Source of the DNA: Candidatus Pelagisphaera phototrophica
Lineage (GTDB): Bacteria > Verrucomicrobiota > Verrucomicrobiia > Opitutales > Opitutaceae
Length of the DNA stretch: 64,000 nucleotides
Direction of reading: 5' to 3'
Assembly (NCBI RefSeq): GCF_014529625.1
Contig: NZ_CP076039.1
Coordinates: 310,001 to 374,000, forward strand
Position 1 is the stretch's first letter. The number at the start of each line of letters is the position of its first letter. This document shows positions 34,230 to 43,346 of this stretch, piece after piece. The position numbers were made by a program, and so were the translations under genes. A model generated the notes under the pieces. That model ran no database searches, was not told where the DNA came from, and saw nothing but the letters and a program-made list of their open reading frames with translations.

Positions 34230-34955
34230 CGATCGGCGATAGAACTTCAACATCACCAAAGTCACTCATTATCGAAATAAGTTACGACAAATTGCAGCTT
34301 TTTCAGTCCTAACACAAAATATATCTCCGATTTCTTTAGCTCCCTTCGGATAAATCGATCTAATTCAGATAGTCAAAGTATGGAGTCACATATAGTTCTG
34401 TCTTTCAGCAAAGCTCCATTCAACACTGGGCGATATTTCGGAACAATCAATATCCAGCTAGATTCCAATCAAGAACAAGCATGCTTACCACGAAATGTAT
34501 TCAGTTTCACGACAAGTCATTCAACGACTGGCTATACTCCGATTATACTTTCCCAACGAAGAGCATGACTTGGACTCAACCTAATAAATAGGTCAGTCAA
34601 TCCTCCACTAGTCGACTAATAAATTTGATTTATAAAACCCAAATTGAGTGTATATTTTAGCTCAAAAAATTACTACAATTAGTATCAATAAAAAAATGAC
34701 ACGAGCACTTTAGAACGAAATTATTATAGCATGGAACATCCGGAAAAGGAACCCCCAAACTAGAAGATGGTACATCAAGCAGAAAGGCATGTTTAAAAGA
34801 ACGATGCTCCTTACAAAAGACCACATGGTATTCGGAGCTAAGTCACCTGCTTAAAATTCCGAGACACTGATTCTTGTAACCCAAAACTCAGACAATATTG
34901 TATAAATAATGAGTATAAATTAATATCTCCTCTGCCAGCGAGCCTTTATTGAAAA
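34230..34955. other. AT-rich gap, 726 nt
   Basis: No gene is supported; the longest open frame (34380-34568) has no recognisable domain. Composition is AT-rich like the neighbouring glycosyltransferase genes. The size suggests a deleted or fully decayed gene, but I see no identifiable remains. Confidence 0.35.
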
Positions 34956-35888
34956 ATGAATAAACCACTTATAAGTATATTGCTACCGATCTACAACGCC
35001 GAGGCATTTCTGGAAAAGACCCTTTCATCCTTAACCTCCCAAACATTCACTAATTTCGAACTCATTGTGATAAATGACGGATCAACCGACGGATCTTTAA
35101 AGATAGTTGAAGAAATAGCAAAAACTGACTCGAGAATTTTCATTTATAACCAACCTAACAGCGGACTTATTGAAACGTTAAACAGAGGTTTAAAGCTCGC
35201 AAATTGTGAATTGATAGCCAGAGCAGACGCGGACGATATCTACCATCCTGAACGCCTCGAGCTTCAATATCGTCGAATGAATGAACGCCCCGAAATCGTT
35301 CTCCTTGGAGCCCGGACAGTCAAGATCGACAGTAAAGGCAGAACTTTGTATCAAGAATTTCAACCTACGATTAAAACTGATATCCTAGACAGTCTTGCCG
35401 GAGGGTTCGGCGTAATTCCCCACCCCGTAGCAATGTATCGCAAATCTGCTGTGATTCAAGCCGGTGGATACTCTCCTAAAGCTAAATATTGCGAAGATGT
35501 AGACTTGTGGATTCGCCTATCTGAGATTGGCGAAATCGCTAATCTTAATGAGCATTTGGTATACTACAGAGTACATTCCGAGTCGATTTGTTCGGTACAC
35601 TGGAAAGAACAACGCGAAAACATTAAAAAGATCGCAACTAAATGGCAAAAATCTCGAAACAAGGAAGTTTCAGAAAATTCTATTTGGAATAGACCTCCAC
35701 AGAATGCAGTCGATCTTGCTCTGTTTCGAGCAGGCCAAGCCTCCCAACAAGGCTATCATCAAAGTGCAATTAGGCAGTCACTTTTGGCTATCAAAGAAAG
35801 CCCAAAGAACATTAGAGCCATAAAAACTCTAATTAGATGCGGCCTAAACGCAATCAATCCTCGATTCCCTTCAGCCAAAACGAGCTAA
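34956..35888 (+). CDS. Family 2 glycosyltransferase
   Basis: This 310-residue GT-A enzyme opens ISILLPIYNAEAFLEKTLSS, with FELIVINDGSTDGSLKIVEE as the nucleotide-binding strand, LIARADADDIYHPERL as the DxD site and YCEDVDLWIRLSEIG as the catalytic-base region. A C-terminal helical tail follows. Typical of EPS repeat-unit assembly. Ribosome site is weak (AT-rich leader), as elsewhere in this part of the locus. It is separated from the next GT2 by 9 nt. Confidence 0.9.
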   Translation: MNKPLISILLPIYNAEAFLEKTLSSLTSQTFTNFELIVINDGSTDGSLKIVEEIAKTDSRIFIYNQPNSGLIETLNRGLKLANCELIARADADDIYHPERLELQYRRMNERPEIVLLGARTVKIDSKGRTLYQEFQPTIKTDILDSLAGGFGVIPHPVAMYRKSAVIQAGGYSPKAKYCEDVDLWIRLSEIGEIANLNEHLVYYRVHSESICSVHWKEQRENIKKIATKWQKSRNKEVSENSIWNRPPQNAVDLALFRAGQASQQGYHQSAIRQSLLAIKESPKNIRAIKTLIRCGLNAINPRFPSAKTS

Positions 35889-35897
35889 CACGATCAA

Positions 35898-36935
35898 ATG
35901 CCACCACAAGTATCTATAATTGTGCCCGTATACAACTGCGCAAATTCGATAACGCAGTCTCTTCAATCACTCTTCGAGCAGAACCTAACCGAAATTGAAG
36001 TAATTGCCGTCAACGATGCCTCTACAGATACATCTCTCGAAATTCTAAATAAATTAAGCAAACATGAAAGTCGCCTAAAAGTAATTCACCTAGGCACAAA
36101 TGGCGGGGTGCACTACGCACGGGTAGCTGGTCTTAAAGCCGCGAATTCGCCTTGGATCGGTTTCTTAGACGCTGATGATTTTGCAAAGCCCGACATGTTT
36201 CGTCAATTACACCAAGGAGCATTGGAGAGCGGCTCTGACATCGCGATTTGCGGAGTAGATCAAACTACCCCTCATCGAAAGTTTTTATCAAGAAAAGTCT
36301 CGTTTCCTCAAACCGTAACAGTGTCCAACCATATTTTCGAAACATTTTGCGATATCGGGTTTGGTACTGGGGCCCTTTGGAATAAGCTATACCGTAGAGA
36401 AATAATCCTAAAGCACGGTCTTGTTTCATTTCGGAAACGACGAGACTCAGGCGAAGACACATTAGTAAACGTAGGGTGCTTTATGGACGCAAATAAAGTT
36501 CACCTTATTAAGGATTCTCTCATTGATTACGTCCTTCATCAAAACAGCGTTACTCAAAGTATCGATTCCACAGAATCATTTACACGAATCATCGGAGCCT
36601 ATTCAGAGGCCGTTAACATCTATCGCGAACACGGACCCCGAATCCTCGAGCAGATCACAAATCTTTATTCGAAACAACTTGATTACGAAAGCTATTGGGT
36701 AGACAAAATCTCAGATCTATATAGATATGAACTAGAACTCACCGATGCCATGCAATCACTTGCTCAACAATACCCGATCGGCCCTGCTGCATTATTAAAT
36801 CGAGGACCTGTTACAGGTATAAAAAAGCTATCCATCAAACGATCAGTTAAAACATGGATTAGTCTTTCATTGAGTATTCCCAAAATATGCGTTCAATTAT
36901 TGTGGAAAAAGATATGCAGAAAATTTTTTCAATAA
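35898..36935 (+). CDS. Family 2 glycosyltransferase
   Basis: 345 residues: VSIIVPVYNCANSITQSLQS, IEVIAVNDASTDTSLEIL, WIGFLDADDFAKPDMF with the DxD, and RDSGEDTLVNVGCF as the base region. A long C-terminal extension (beyond about residue 230) has no recognised domain and ends basic, suggesting membrane association. It is the last gene of the plus-strand EPS run; 2.5 kb of wreckage follows. Start ATG lies 9 nt after the preceding stop. Confidence 0.88.
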   Translation: MPPQVSIIVPVYNCANSITQSLQSLFEQNLTEIEVIAVNDASTDTSLEILNKLSKHESRLKVIHLGTNGGVHYARVAGLKAANSPWIGFLDADDFAKPDMFRQLHQGALESGSDIAICGVDQTTPHRKFLSRKVSFPQTVTVSNHIFETFCDIGFGTGALWNKLYRREIILKHGLVSFRKRRDSGEDTLVNVGCFMDANKVHLIKDSLIDYVLHQNSVTQSIDSTESFTRIIGAYSEAVNIYREHGPRILEQITNLYSKQLDYESYWVDKISDLYRYELELTDAMQSLAQQYPIGPAALLNRGPVTGIKKLSIKRSVKTWISLSLSIPKICVQLLWKKICRKFFQ

Positions 36936-37261
36936 CGCAATCCAAGGTATCGTAAATTGTAAATACATAGTAGAAACCGACACGAACACCGTAACTAATC
37001 GATAGCCAATAAGCCAAACCGATTTGTGTACCACGAAGGTGCATCTCTTTTAGTACTTATTTTGGGAACACCTGCCAACTCAAACTAGATCCCAAATCAA
37101 TTCGTGCCTTCAGGGTATAAAATCTACTCATTGTGCGAGTTTTAATAGAGTGGCCCATTTAAAATTGTAGCTCCGTATTTTTTGTAGGTCGCCTCGCTGA
37201 GACGACACATTCTGGTAGCTGTCGGGTCAGTTCCCTTCCATACAATTTATAGCAAAAACAG
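36936..37261. other. Intergenic region, about 326 nt
   Basis: No supported gene. Some of it is probably the lost 5' part of the following pseudogene, but no reading frame could be joined. Confidence 0.3.
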
Positions 37262-37849
37262 ATACGAGATGACAGTAAAAATCGTACCCATCCTAAAATA
37301 GCAGGCGTTCGCAAGGCCATCAAACTACGGCCAGCCTTAGCTGAAAAAGTGGGCGTCACCCTTTCCTTCTTTTGCGCAGAAACGCCTCCCACTAAAGCCA
37401 CGCTATCCTTGCTTGAAACGTTTAGGGAGGAACCAAACAAATTGAAGGCTGTCCGGTATCGCGGCCACGGCTGGCCAGGTTATTTTACCGTGAGCGACGA
37501 AAACGGAGAAAGCCAGGAGCATTGGATCTACCAGAAAAGCTGGGCCCACTTGCAGAGCTTCCGGCCTTGATCCACTCATGTGTCGCAGGACGGTTCAGGA
37601 GAGCTTGAAGACATATCTTGCGGCGATCCCTGGTACGAGGAGCCAGATGGCAAAAACTCCGGTTTCTCACTAATCATTGCACGGACTCCCATAGGACGGG
37701 AGATTGTCAAGGGTGCCATTACGGCGGGCTATCAGTTTGCCCCGTTCTTGAAAGAGTCAATTCGAGGTCATCATATTGGGTTTCACTCCATAGCGGTGCA
37801 TCACGTATTGCGAAGATATATTCGTCTGATTTGGGCGGCAGTCACTTGA
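37262..37849 (+). pseudogene. Coenzyme F420 hydrogenase beta-subunit (FrhB)-like remnant
   Basis: One frame reads IRDDSKNRTHPKIAGVRKAI, LAEKVGVTLSFFCAETPPTK, RYRGHGWPGYFTVSDENG, then a TGA (37568-37570), then QDGSGELEDISCGDPWYEEP and IIARTPIGREIVKGAITAGY. These blocks match the C-terminal domain of FrhB-like flavin/Fe-S oxidoreductases that occur in polysaccharide loci. The cysteines expected just before the DGSGEL segment are gone (the place reads STHVSQ), and about half the protein is missing upstream. It ends against the IS21 wreck, which probably truncated it. Not functional. Confidence 0.75.
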
Positions 37850-38061
37850 TTAACATGTCTCGGATTATCAGCAGATCGCATTTGAGGTAGCGAGTCATTA
37901 TCCTCGTGGGTCTGACCATTATATAGTCCTCTAAGATTTCCACCGAGACGTCGAAGATCGATCGGTAGGGCACCGTCCTTCCTGCCTTTATCAGCGATTG
38001 GCTGATGGCTTTTGCTTACGCCGGGCGGATCAATCAGCACAACGTAGAGGGTTTCGTTCAT
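37801..38061 (-). pseudogene. IS21 helper ATPase IstB remnant
   Basis: The minus strand encodes VVLIDPPGVSKSH, matching the Walker A loop GPPGVGKSH of IstB. After a frame change it reads KAISQSLIKAGRTV, YRSIFDVSVEIL, MTRYLKCDLLIIRDMLIK and LPPKSDEYIFAI, the typical IstB order with Walker B (LLIIDD) now LLIIRD. Both the N-terminal and C-terminal parts are missing. It lies 78 nt downstream of the istA remnant. Confidence 0.78.
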
Positions 38062-38138
38062 ATGCTTTTCCCTTAGCTACTTTTGTTTTTAAAATGTAGC
38101 TGGTTGCCATCTATGATTTCCTGGTCGTAGCTTCCGGG

Positions 38139-39400
38139 CTACCGGATGATCTCGTGGCTTTCCATGAAGCTAAAGCTTTCCTGGATTTGCGTACTGAATA
38201 TCCCGCTTTTAAGATCCCTTAGTCTATACTGCCCATGAAGGGCTGCCTTGTCGCACGCCTTCTGGATTTGATTCTTGCTGTATTTCCCTGTAAAAGACTC
38301 GAGTCGCTTTATTATTCGAACAGCCATCTGGTCGCGGTTTGATATTTCTCCGTACGCCCAACTGCCAGCTCCGATGCGCGAGCAGCGTTTTCGCCAGCAC
38401 GCGAGTGTCCTCCTAGAAGCTACCGTGCCTGCCGCCGGCCCCTAGAGCAGTAATGAACTCGCCTGCGGCGATCCGGGCATGCTAGCAGATCAACTCGCTC
38501 GAAGTATCCAAGACGTGCTCCATGACCGAGTCCCAACGGACCCATACCTGACGTCCCACGTGTTGCTCGGGAACGTCGAAGAATCCGCCTTCTTTGACGA
38601 CGTAGCAATCGCGTCCCACTTTGCGTCCCACTTTGCGTCGCCCTTCCAAGTAGCAGGGAAACAGTCCAGAAGAAAGCGGCCTCAGAGAGGACTTCTCATC
38701 GGAAAAGAAATGCCCCTAGAATCGCTACTTGGTGGTTCCACATATCCCCTGTTCGGAAACATTTGACTCTTAGGATCGGATGTAACCGTTCAGATCGGCG
38801 AGACTCTTGATGTTACACTTTATCTTTCCTTTGTACTTCGGGCCGTTCGGACATGTCGGTATAATCGCCGTTTCGTAGTGACGAGCGAAGGACGGCCGCT
38901 TCGGGTTGGCTTGCGGGTCATGTATTTGGCCTTCCGAATCGCCGCCTTGAGATTGTCAGAACACAGCCTTGCGGGAACTCTGCAGAATTAGCGTAGCGCG
39001 TTCTCCAGCCTCCTTACAAAGCTCTTCGTATCCTGGCGAAATATAGCCTCGATATAACTCTTGCGCGAAAACGACAGGGGTAATCCGAAGGGGTTAGCTC
39101 CGCCTGTGGCGATCATCCTCGCTTTGGATAATACCATCGTTCCGTAGTCAATCTGCACCTTTTCGCCAAGCTTGGCTTCCATTCAACAGGCCCGCTTGAG
39201 GTTGACACTTTGCACCACCTTTACGACGTGTTGGACCGATGCGTGCGAGTCCTCGAATGCCACTTAGCTCCGCAGCAGATCTCCGTAGATGCGATTGGTT
39301 TCTATGCCGCTTAAGGCTGGGTCTCGATGACGGCTCGAAAGGGATCGCATTTGCTCGTCCGGCCTAGGCTATTCCCGGTCGTCGATCCAACAAAGGCATC
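38139..39400 (-). pseudogene. IS21 transposase IstA remnant
   Basis: Reading across frames on the minus strand gives, in order, GRTSKCDPFRAVIETQ, GIETNRIYGDLLRS, MEAKLGEKVQIDYGT, LPLSFSRKSYIEAIFRQDTK, RVPARLCSDNLKAAIRKAKY, GRDCYVVKEGGFFDVPEQHV, GRQVWVRWDS and finally YSKNQIQKACDKAALHGQYR. These follow the IstA layout: N-terminal helical region, DDE integrase core (the VQIDYGT and SDNLKAA blocks hold two of the catalytic acids), Mu-C-like beta domain and C-terminal helices. At least four stops or frame changes break it. Confidence 0.8.
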
Positions 39401-39441
39401 TGGCCGATTTTAGGCATCCATCTCAAGCAACCAACAACAAA

Positions 39442-39469
39442 AAGGTGCAGTCGCTTACGACTGCACCTT
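39442..39469 (-). terminator. Rho-independent terminator of the VPDSG-CTERM gene
   Basis: Perfect 12-bp inverted repeat AAGGTGCAGTCG / CGACTGCACCTT around CTTA. On the minus strand it is followed by TTTTTGTTGTTGG. It lies 22 nt after the stop of the VPDSG-CTERM gene (ends 39491). Confidence 0.88.
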
Positions 39470-39490
39470 GGATTTTGCAAAAACTCAGGC

Positions 39491-40138
39491 CTAAATCTTG
39501 CGACGGAAGACCGCCAGACTAGTGAGAGCCACACCTAGCAGCGCTAGCGTTGCACCATTGTCAGGAACGCCAAATCCTACCAAACCAAAATCCGATTCAC
39601 CATCACCTTGATCAGTACCACCAGTGGCTGCTACTGCGGTGAGTGTTAGTTGAGTGACACGCAGACCGCCAAACGGATTGTTAATTCTCCAGATAGCAGC
39701 TTCTGAACTATCAGCTAACGAAAGGTTATCGACTGTCCCAGGTCCAGTCCACGTCGCAGTATCCGAGCCATTGGCTGTCAGCGTGTATTCCGTGGTGCCG
39801 TCCGCGTTGAGTGCGGCGATCTCATGGGGATCCCCATACTCTGGCCCATCGAATAACAAGCCTAGCGTGATATAGTCGAATCTCATGGCTTCGTCGAACG
39901 TGATTACGAGATTCTCGCCTATACCGATTTCAGGACCTGCCGCGCCCCCAACGACACCCAGGTAAGAGCCAATGCCGGCTACGGCTATGTCTGTGACCTG
40001 CAAAGTGTTAGCACCAGCAGAAAAGGAACCGCCACTAAAGCTCGTCCCGTTGGTCCCCGCATCATACGTTATTGCACTTGCTATCGAGGCAGTCCCTAGA
40101 GCAGTGGCCGCAATTATTGTTTTCGTTGTTAACCTCAT
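39491..40138 (-). CDS. VPDSG-CTERM sorting-domain protein (exosortase substrate)
   Basis: The 215-residue secreted protein has an N-terminal signal peptide (IIAATALGTASIASAIT) and, at residues 191-215, the tripartite sorting tail: VPDNG, a hydrophobic helix (LALLGVALTSLAVF) and the basic end RRKI. VPDSG-type tails are known mainly from Verrucomicrobiota and are paired with exosortase C. The region between is beta-rich, Gly/Thr-rich and without a named domain (SFSGGSFSAGANTLQV, ENLVITFDEAMRFDYITLGL). The tail would be processed by the exosortase at 43347-44177, releasing or anchoring the protein at the surface with the EPS. It has its own sigma-54 promoter and terminator, so it is a single-gene transcript. 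Confidence 0.9.
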   Translation of the reverse strand: MRLTTKTIIAATALGTASIASAITYDAGTNGTSFSGGSFSAGANTLQVTDIAVAGIGSYLGVVGGAAGPEIGIGENLVITFDEAMRFDYITLGLLFDGPEYGDPHEIAALNADGTTEYTLTANGSDTATWTGPGTVDNLSLADSSEAAIWRINNPFGGLRVTQLTLTAVAATGGTDQGDGESDFGLVGFGVPDNGATLALLGVALTSLAVFRRKI

Positions 40139-40177
40139 ATTTTTTTGTTGTTATTTAAACTTCAGTTATAACCTGTG

Positions 40178-40195
40178 TTGCATAAGGCGTGCCAA
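40178..40195 (-). promoter_or_regulatory. Sigma-54 promoter of the VPDSG-CTERM gene
   Basis: Minus strand TTGGCACGCCTTATGCAA: a perfect -24 element (TTGGCACG) and a -12 element ATGCA where the consensus is TTGCA, with GG and GC 10 nt apart as required. The predicted start of transcription is near 40168, giving a leader of about 30 nt. The gene for a sigma-54 activator of the PrsR type lies at 49632-50984. Confidence 0.85.
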
Positions 40196-40249
40196 CCAGA
40201 ACACTTCAAATCCTAAAAGATGTCTAAATACTCTTTATCTCGTTTAATG

Positions 40250-40314
40250 ATAACAGTTTAAGATATATTTTATTTCTACTTTCGACCACCCTCCTAAAAT
40301 CCATAACTGTCAAG
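40250..40314 (-). promoter_or_regulatory. Possible activator-binding direct repeats
   Basis: On the plus strand ATAACAGTTTAAGATAT (from 40250) and ATAACTGTCAAGAATAC (from 40303) are similar and 53 nt apart, about five helical turns, at roughly -80 to -145 from the predicted transcription start. This is where PrsR would be expected to bind. Weak, from eye only. Confidence 0.25.
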
Positions 40315-41070
40315 AATACTTACACTCCGCTCTCTAAAAATTCTATACTCTTCATTAAGCGCTGGTCATTAATTACTTACAAACAATATTGATTTTGTAA
40401 GAAAAACCGACACTAATCAATTTTGTTGAGGATGCCGTTAGCAAAACCATTACTATTTACCATTCAATATCTCACAGAAAAATTAGGCCAAAATTCGATC
40501 TCATTTGGCCGAAGTTACGAGACCTGTGCCACTTGAATGATTCGCCTAAGCCTTTCGAAAAGACCCATACTTGAACGGTTAAGGTATATCGTGGGACAGA
40601 AGATCAGGGTTCTGAGGGAAGCGGAGAATCCGAAACTACCTCCTAAGAGATCTTCCTGCCAGTGCTTTATCGACCTAAGTTCCGAGGCTCAACGTAGATG
40701 AGATGACATATACTGGTGGTGCGACGCCCCTTGTTTGAATGCAACACGCACCTAGCGGGTGCATCCAGACGATCGATCATGGTGCTGCAGCCTATTAGAT
40801 TGAGCCATATCGCTGCAGATAACAGCGAAATCTAGGATCAACGAGGAATTCCTTCCAAATGGAAAAGGAAGGCGCACAGATGAAGCGGCAAAGACTCTCG
40901 AACTACCCACGATATCACTTCTCTTTGATTTTAACAATGCTTTCGCCACGCTCAGAAAGCTCAGTTTTAATTCCGACAAAATTTCGCCCCCCTCGTGACT
41001 AGAAAACCGTTGCGGTATTCGCTTTCTTTACGGTTTAATCATTCTGATTACAGTCCGATCTCTATCTACT
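40315..41070. other. Intergenic region, about 755 nt
   Basis: No intact gene. Around 40560-40640 a frame gives RLRYIVGQKIRVLREAENPK, faintly like the start of IS3-type OrfA, but nothing more of such a transposase is seen. At 40746-40770 GCACCTAGCGGGTGC forms a small REP-like hairpin. A promoter for the outer-membrane barrel gene should lie near 41000. Confidence 0.3.
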
Positions 41071-42312
41071 ATGAAACGTTCTATGATTATGATACTCCGC
41101 TCATCAGCGACCGCATTCTCGCTAAGCTTCTTAATATTTCAGGGCCATGCCCAAGAATCTTCGAATTCCTACACCCCTATGGTGCCACGCGAATCCCGCA
41201 ATGTCAGCGAAGCCTCCAATGTATCGCTTAGCGCACTAACTCCCCAATTACGTGAATCGACCCCCCTTCAACTCGGCCCCGTTCTCCTTCGCCCCAGCCT
41301 CAATTACCGCTATACTCAGTCGGATGGATTCTTGGCTGGTCGCGGGAATCGGCAAGATTCAGTGATTGAAACGATTGGGGCTTCATTCGCTTTCGATTAT
41401 CGCGACCTGTGGTCTCTTAATTACAACCCTTCTTGGACACACTATTCGAATGCCTTTCTGGAGGATAGAGACTCTCATTCCTTGAATTTCAATACCGGCT
41501 TCGATCTTCAGGACTGGTCAATGGGCTTCTCGCAACGCTTTCGTAAGGGCGGACAGGCCCTAATCGAAACGGCAGCCCAAACCGATCAGGAAACGTTCGG
41601 CACTACTTTAAGTGCTTCGCGCCAGCTTACTTCCACATGGTACCTTGACCTCAGTGCGGGTCAGGATCTGCGATCTACTCGACGCTACTCCGACGTAACA
41701 CAACATTCCGTATCCAGTTGGCTACGCCGCCAGGCAAGCTCGAAAGTAAACTCTTCTATCGGCCTCACTTGGGGATATTCCGATATGGATCCAGGCTTGA
41801 ACACGGAATACCATCAGGCGTTGGTTCGCTTCGGGTTTAAACCAACAGTCAGACTAAGCGCTAATCTGCAAGGCGGAATAGATTCCCGCAAAGTCGATAC
41901 GGCAGGATTCAAAAAAGAAGAGAATCCGACCTACAGTGCCTCGCTTCGGTATCAAGCTTTTGACTACACGACCATTGCCATTAATCTCTCCCGGAGAATC
42001 AACGCTTCCTACTTTAGCAATTTCAACAGGGAAACCGAAGCTCTCACCTTGAGTTTAAATCAACGTTTGCTCGGGCGCTTCAGCCTAACGGCTTCCTACG
42101 GGCAGCGATTATCCGACTACCTTGGACTCCTCGGCAATTTCGTCGTTGGCCGAACCGATAAATACGATTCGTTTTCGGTGAATTTGAGTACCCAACTCGT
42201 AAATAGACTTAGTGTTTCCGCATTCTATCGAAAGAACGAAAACGCTACAAATACAAGTGGGTTTGGGTTTTCAAGCGACCAGTCAGGGTTCAGTATTGGG
42301 TACCGGTACTAA
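41071..42312 (+). CDS. Outer-membrane beta-barrel protein of the EPS/exosortase locus
   Basis: A 413-residue protein with a signal peptide (about residues 1-28, ending IFQGHAQES). Alternating hydrophobic strands with frequent Tyr, Ser and Asn run through most of its length (LLRPSLNYRYTQSDGFL, WSLNYNPSWTHYSN, FSLTASYGQRLSDYLGLL). The C-terminus FSIGYRY ends in an aromatic residue, the Bam recognition signal of outer-membrane barrels. Proteins of this kind, sometimes called EpsL-like, sit in PEP-CTERM/EPS clusters and may help secretion across the outer membrane. Repeated strands suggest around 16-18 beta-strands. The exact role is unknown. Confidence 0.8.
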   Translation: MKRSMIMILRSSATAFSLSFLIFQGHAQESSNSYTPMVPRESRNVSEASNVSLSALTPQLRESTPLQLGPVLLRPSLNYRYTQSDGFLAGRGNRQDSVIETIGASFAFDYRDLWSLNYNPSWTHYSNAFLEDRDSHSLNFNTGFDLQDWSMGFSQRFRKGGQALIETAAQTDQETFGTTLSASRQLTSTWYLDLSAGQDLRSTRRYSDVTQHSVSSWLRRQASSKVNSSIGLTWGYSDMDPGLNTEYHQALVRFGFKPTVRLSANLQGGIDSRKVDTAGFKKEENPTYSASLRYQAFDYTTIAINLSRRINASYFSNFNRETEALTLSLNQRLLGRFSLTASYGQRLSDYLGLLGNFVVGRTDKYDSFSVNLSTQLVNRLSVSAFYRKNENATNTSGFGFSSDQSGFSIGYRY

Positions 42313-42684
42313 GGCGAGCTGACTAGACGGCTGACTGTATGATTCTAATTGAAGATTCGTTGGAAACACAGGTCGAGATTCTTTCTGAATTAACAAGATT
42401 CCGCACCACCTTGCATCGCAGCTACGCGAGGGACTCGCGTGGATCTAAGATGGTTTTGGGTTAATTAAACCTATGAGTTCGACGGGGCCATCACTCGGAA
42501 TAGCCAACTCCGCCTGCGTGGCTGTAGCGGCACGAAGGCATGAGATCGTCCGATACCAAATCCAGCAACGAAGCCCATCGACAGGCTCAGGATTTTCGAG
42601 AGTGTCCAAGAAGTCCTGAATACGGAAGATTTTCTACATTTTATTAGAAATTTTCCTGGACATACTCCCTACTGCAGGTACTCG
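42313..42684. other. Intergenic region, 372 nt
   Basis: No gene seen. Probably partly residual DNA linked to the following IS5 fragment. Confidence 0.3.
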
Positions 42685-42970
42685 ATGAAAAAACCATATC
42701 CATGCTCCCTTACCGACGCCGAATAGAGCGTAATTGAACCACTGATACTGGAGTCCCCCGAGCTCGGTCGACCGCCCCGCTACGGGAAAAGGCGAGTGCT
42801 CTACTCTGTCCTCTATCTGGTTAAGGGCGGTATAGCCTAGAGTATATAGCCCAAGGATCTTCCGTCCTAGAGAGTATGCTACCACTACTTCTCGAAACGG
42901 AAAAAGAGCGAGAACTGGGAAAAAGGCTCATAAAGAACTTCGCGGATTCGTGCGAGTTTTGTATTATTAA
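42685..42970 (+). pseudogene. IS5-family transposase, N-terminal remnant
   Basis: From ATG 42685 one frame reads MKKPYPCSLTDAE*SVIEPL, ELGRPPRYGKRRVLYSVLYL, VKGGIA*SI*PKDLPS*RVC and YHYFSKRKKSENWEKGS before TAA, then, one frame over, AHKELRGFVRVLYY. This is the DUF4096-like N-terminus of IS5-type transposases. Four TAG codons interrupt it, three of them where the family has Trp and one where it has Leu. The catalytic DDE part is absent. Confidence 0.75.
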
Positions 42971-43253
42971 TTGCTGATCGCTAGTCGAAAAATACTTATC
43001 GCTAATCAGCAAGAGACTTAGGCCCCTTGGACAAATTCGCTCATGTCGTCGAAATCGTATCTTTTTGACCGAAATCGCAAATCCTTGCCGCTAGATATTT
43101 CAATTTTACTCGGATCTAAACTCGCAATTTCGCCTTGAAATGCTCTCGACTCGATCCGGGATTTGTCCACACGACCTAAACTGAGGAAACCTTATGCCAT
43201 TGTATTGAGTTAGCGATTGAGAAAAACTCTGATCCTCCGATATAACTTCATAA
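42971..43253. other. Intergenic region upstream of the exosortase gene
   Basis: No gene or site recognised. Contains words such as CTAATCAGCAAG similar to CTAATCGCCAATC at about 46711, perhaps another low-copy repeat. Confidence 0.3.
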
Positions 43254-43346
43254 CTTAACCTATTCAGAATTATCAATTCGCAATCTATAATAAGCTATTG
43301 GCGATCGCTTTCACCGCAAACGCGGCGATTCGTTTTCGCGGTATCT

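Larger units (their letters stand above)
37801..39410 (-). mobile_element. IS21-family insertion sequence, degenerate
   Basis: Minus-strand remains of both IS21 genes in the correct order, istA then istB. Multiple stops and frameshifts occur throughout. No clean terminal repeats were identified. The left end abuts the FrhB-like pseudogene, consistent with insertion into that gene followed by decay; the right end lies about 30 nt from the terminator of the VPDSG-CTERM gene. Confidence 0.78.

Noticed and set aside
40560..40640. IS3 OrfA-like phrase VGQKIRVLREAE
   Set aside because: Only about 12 residues look right; nothing downstream continues the similarity.
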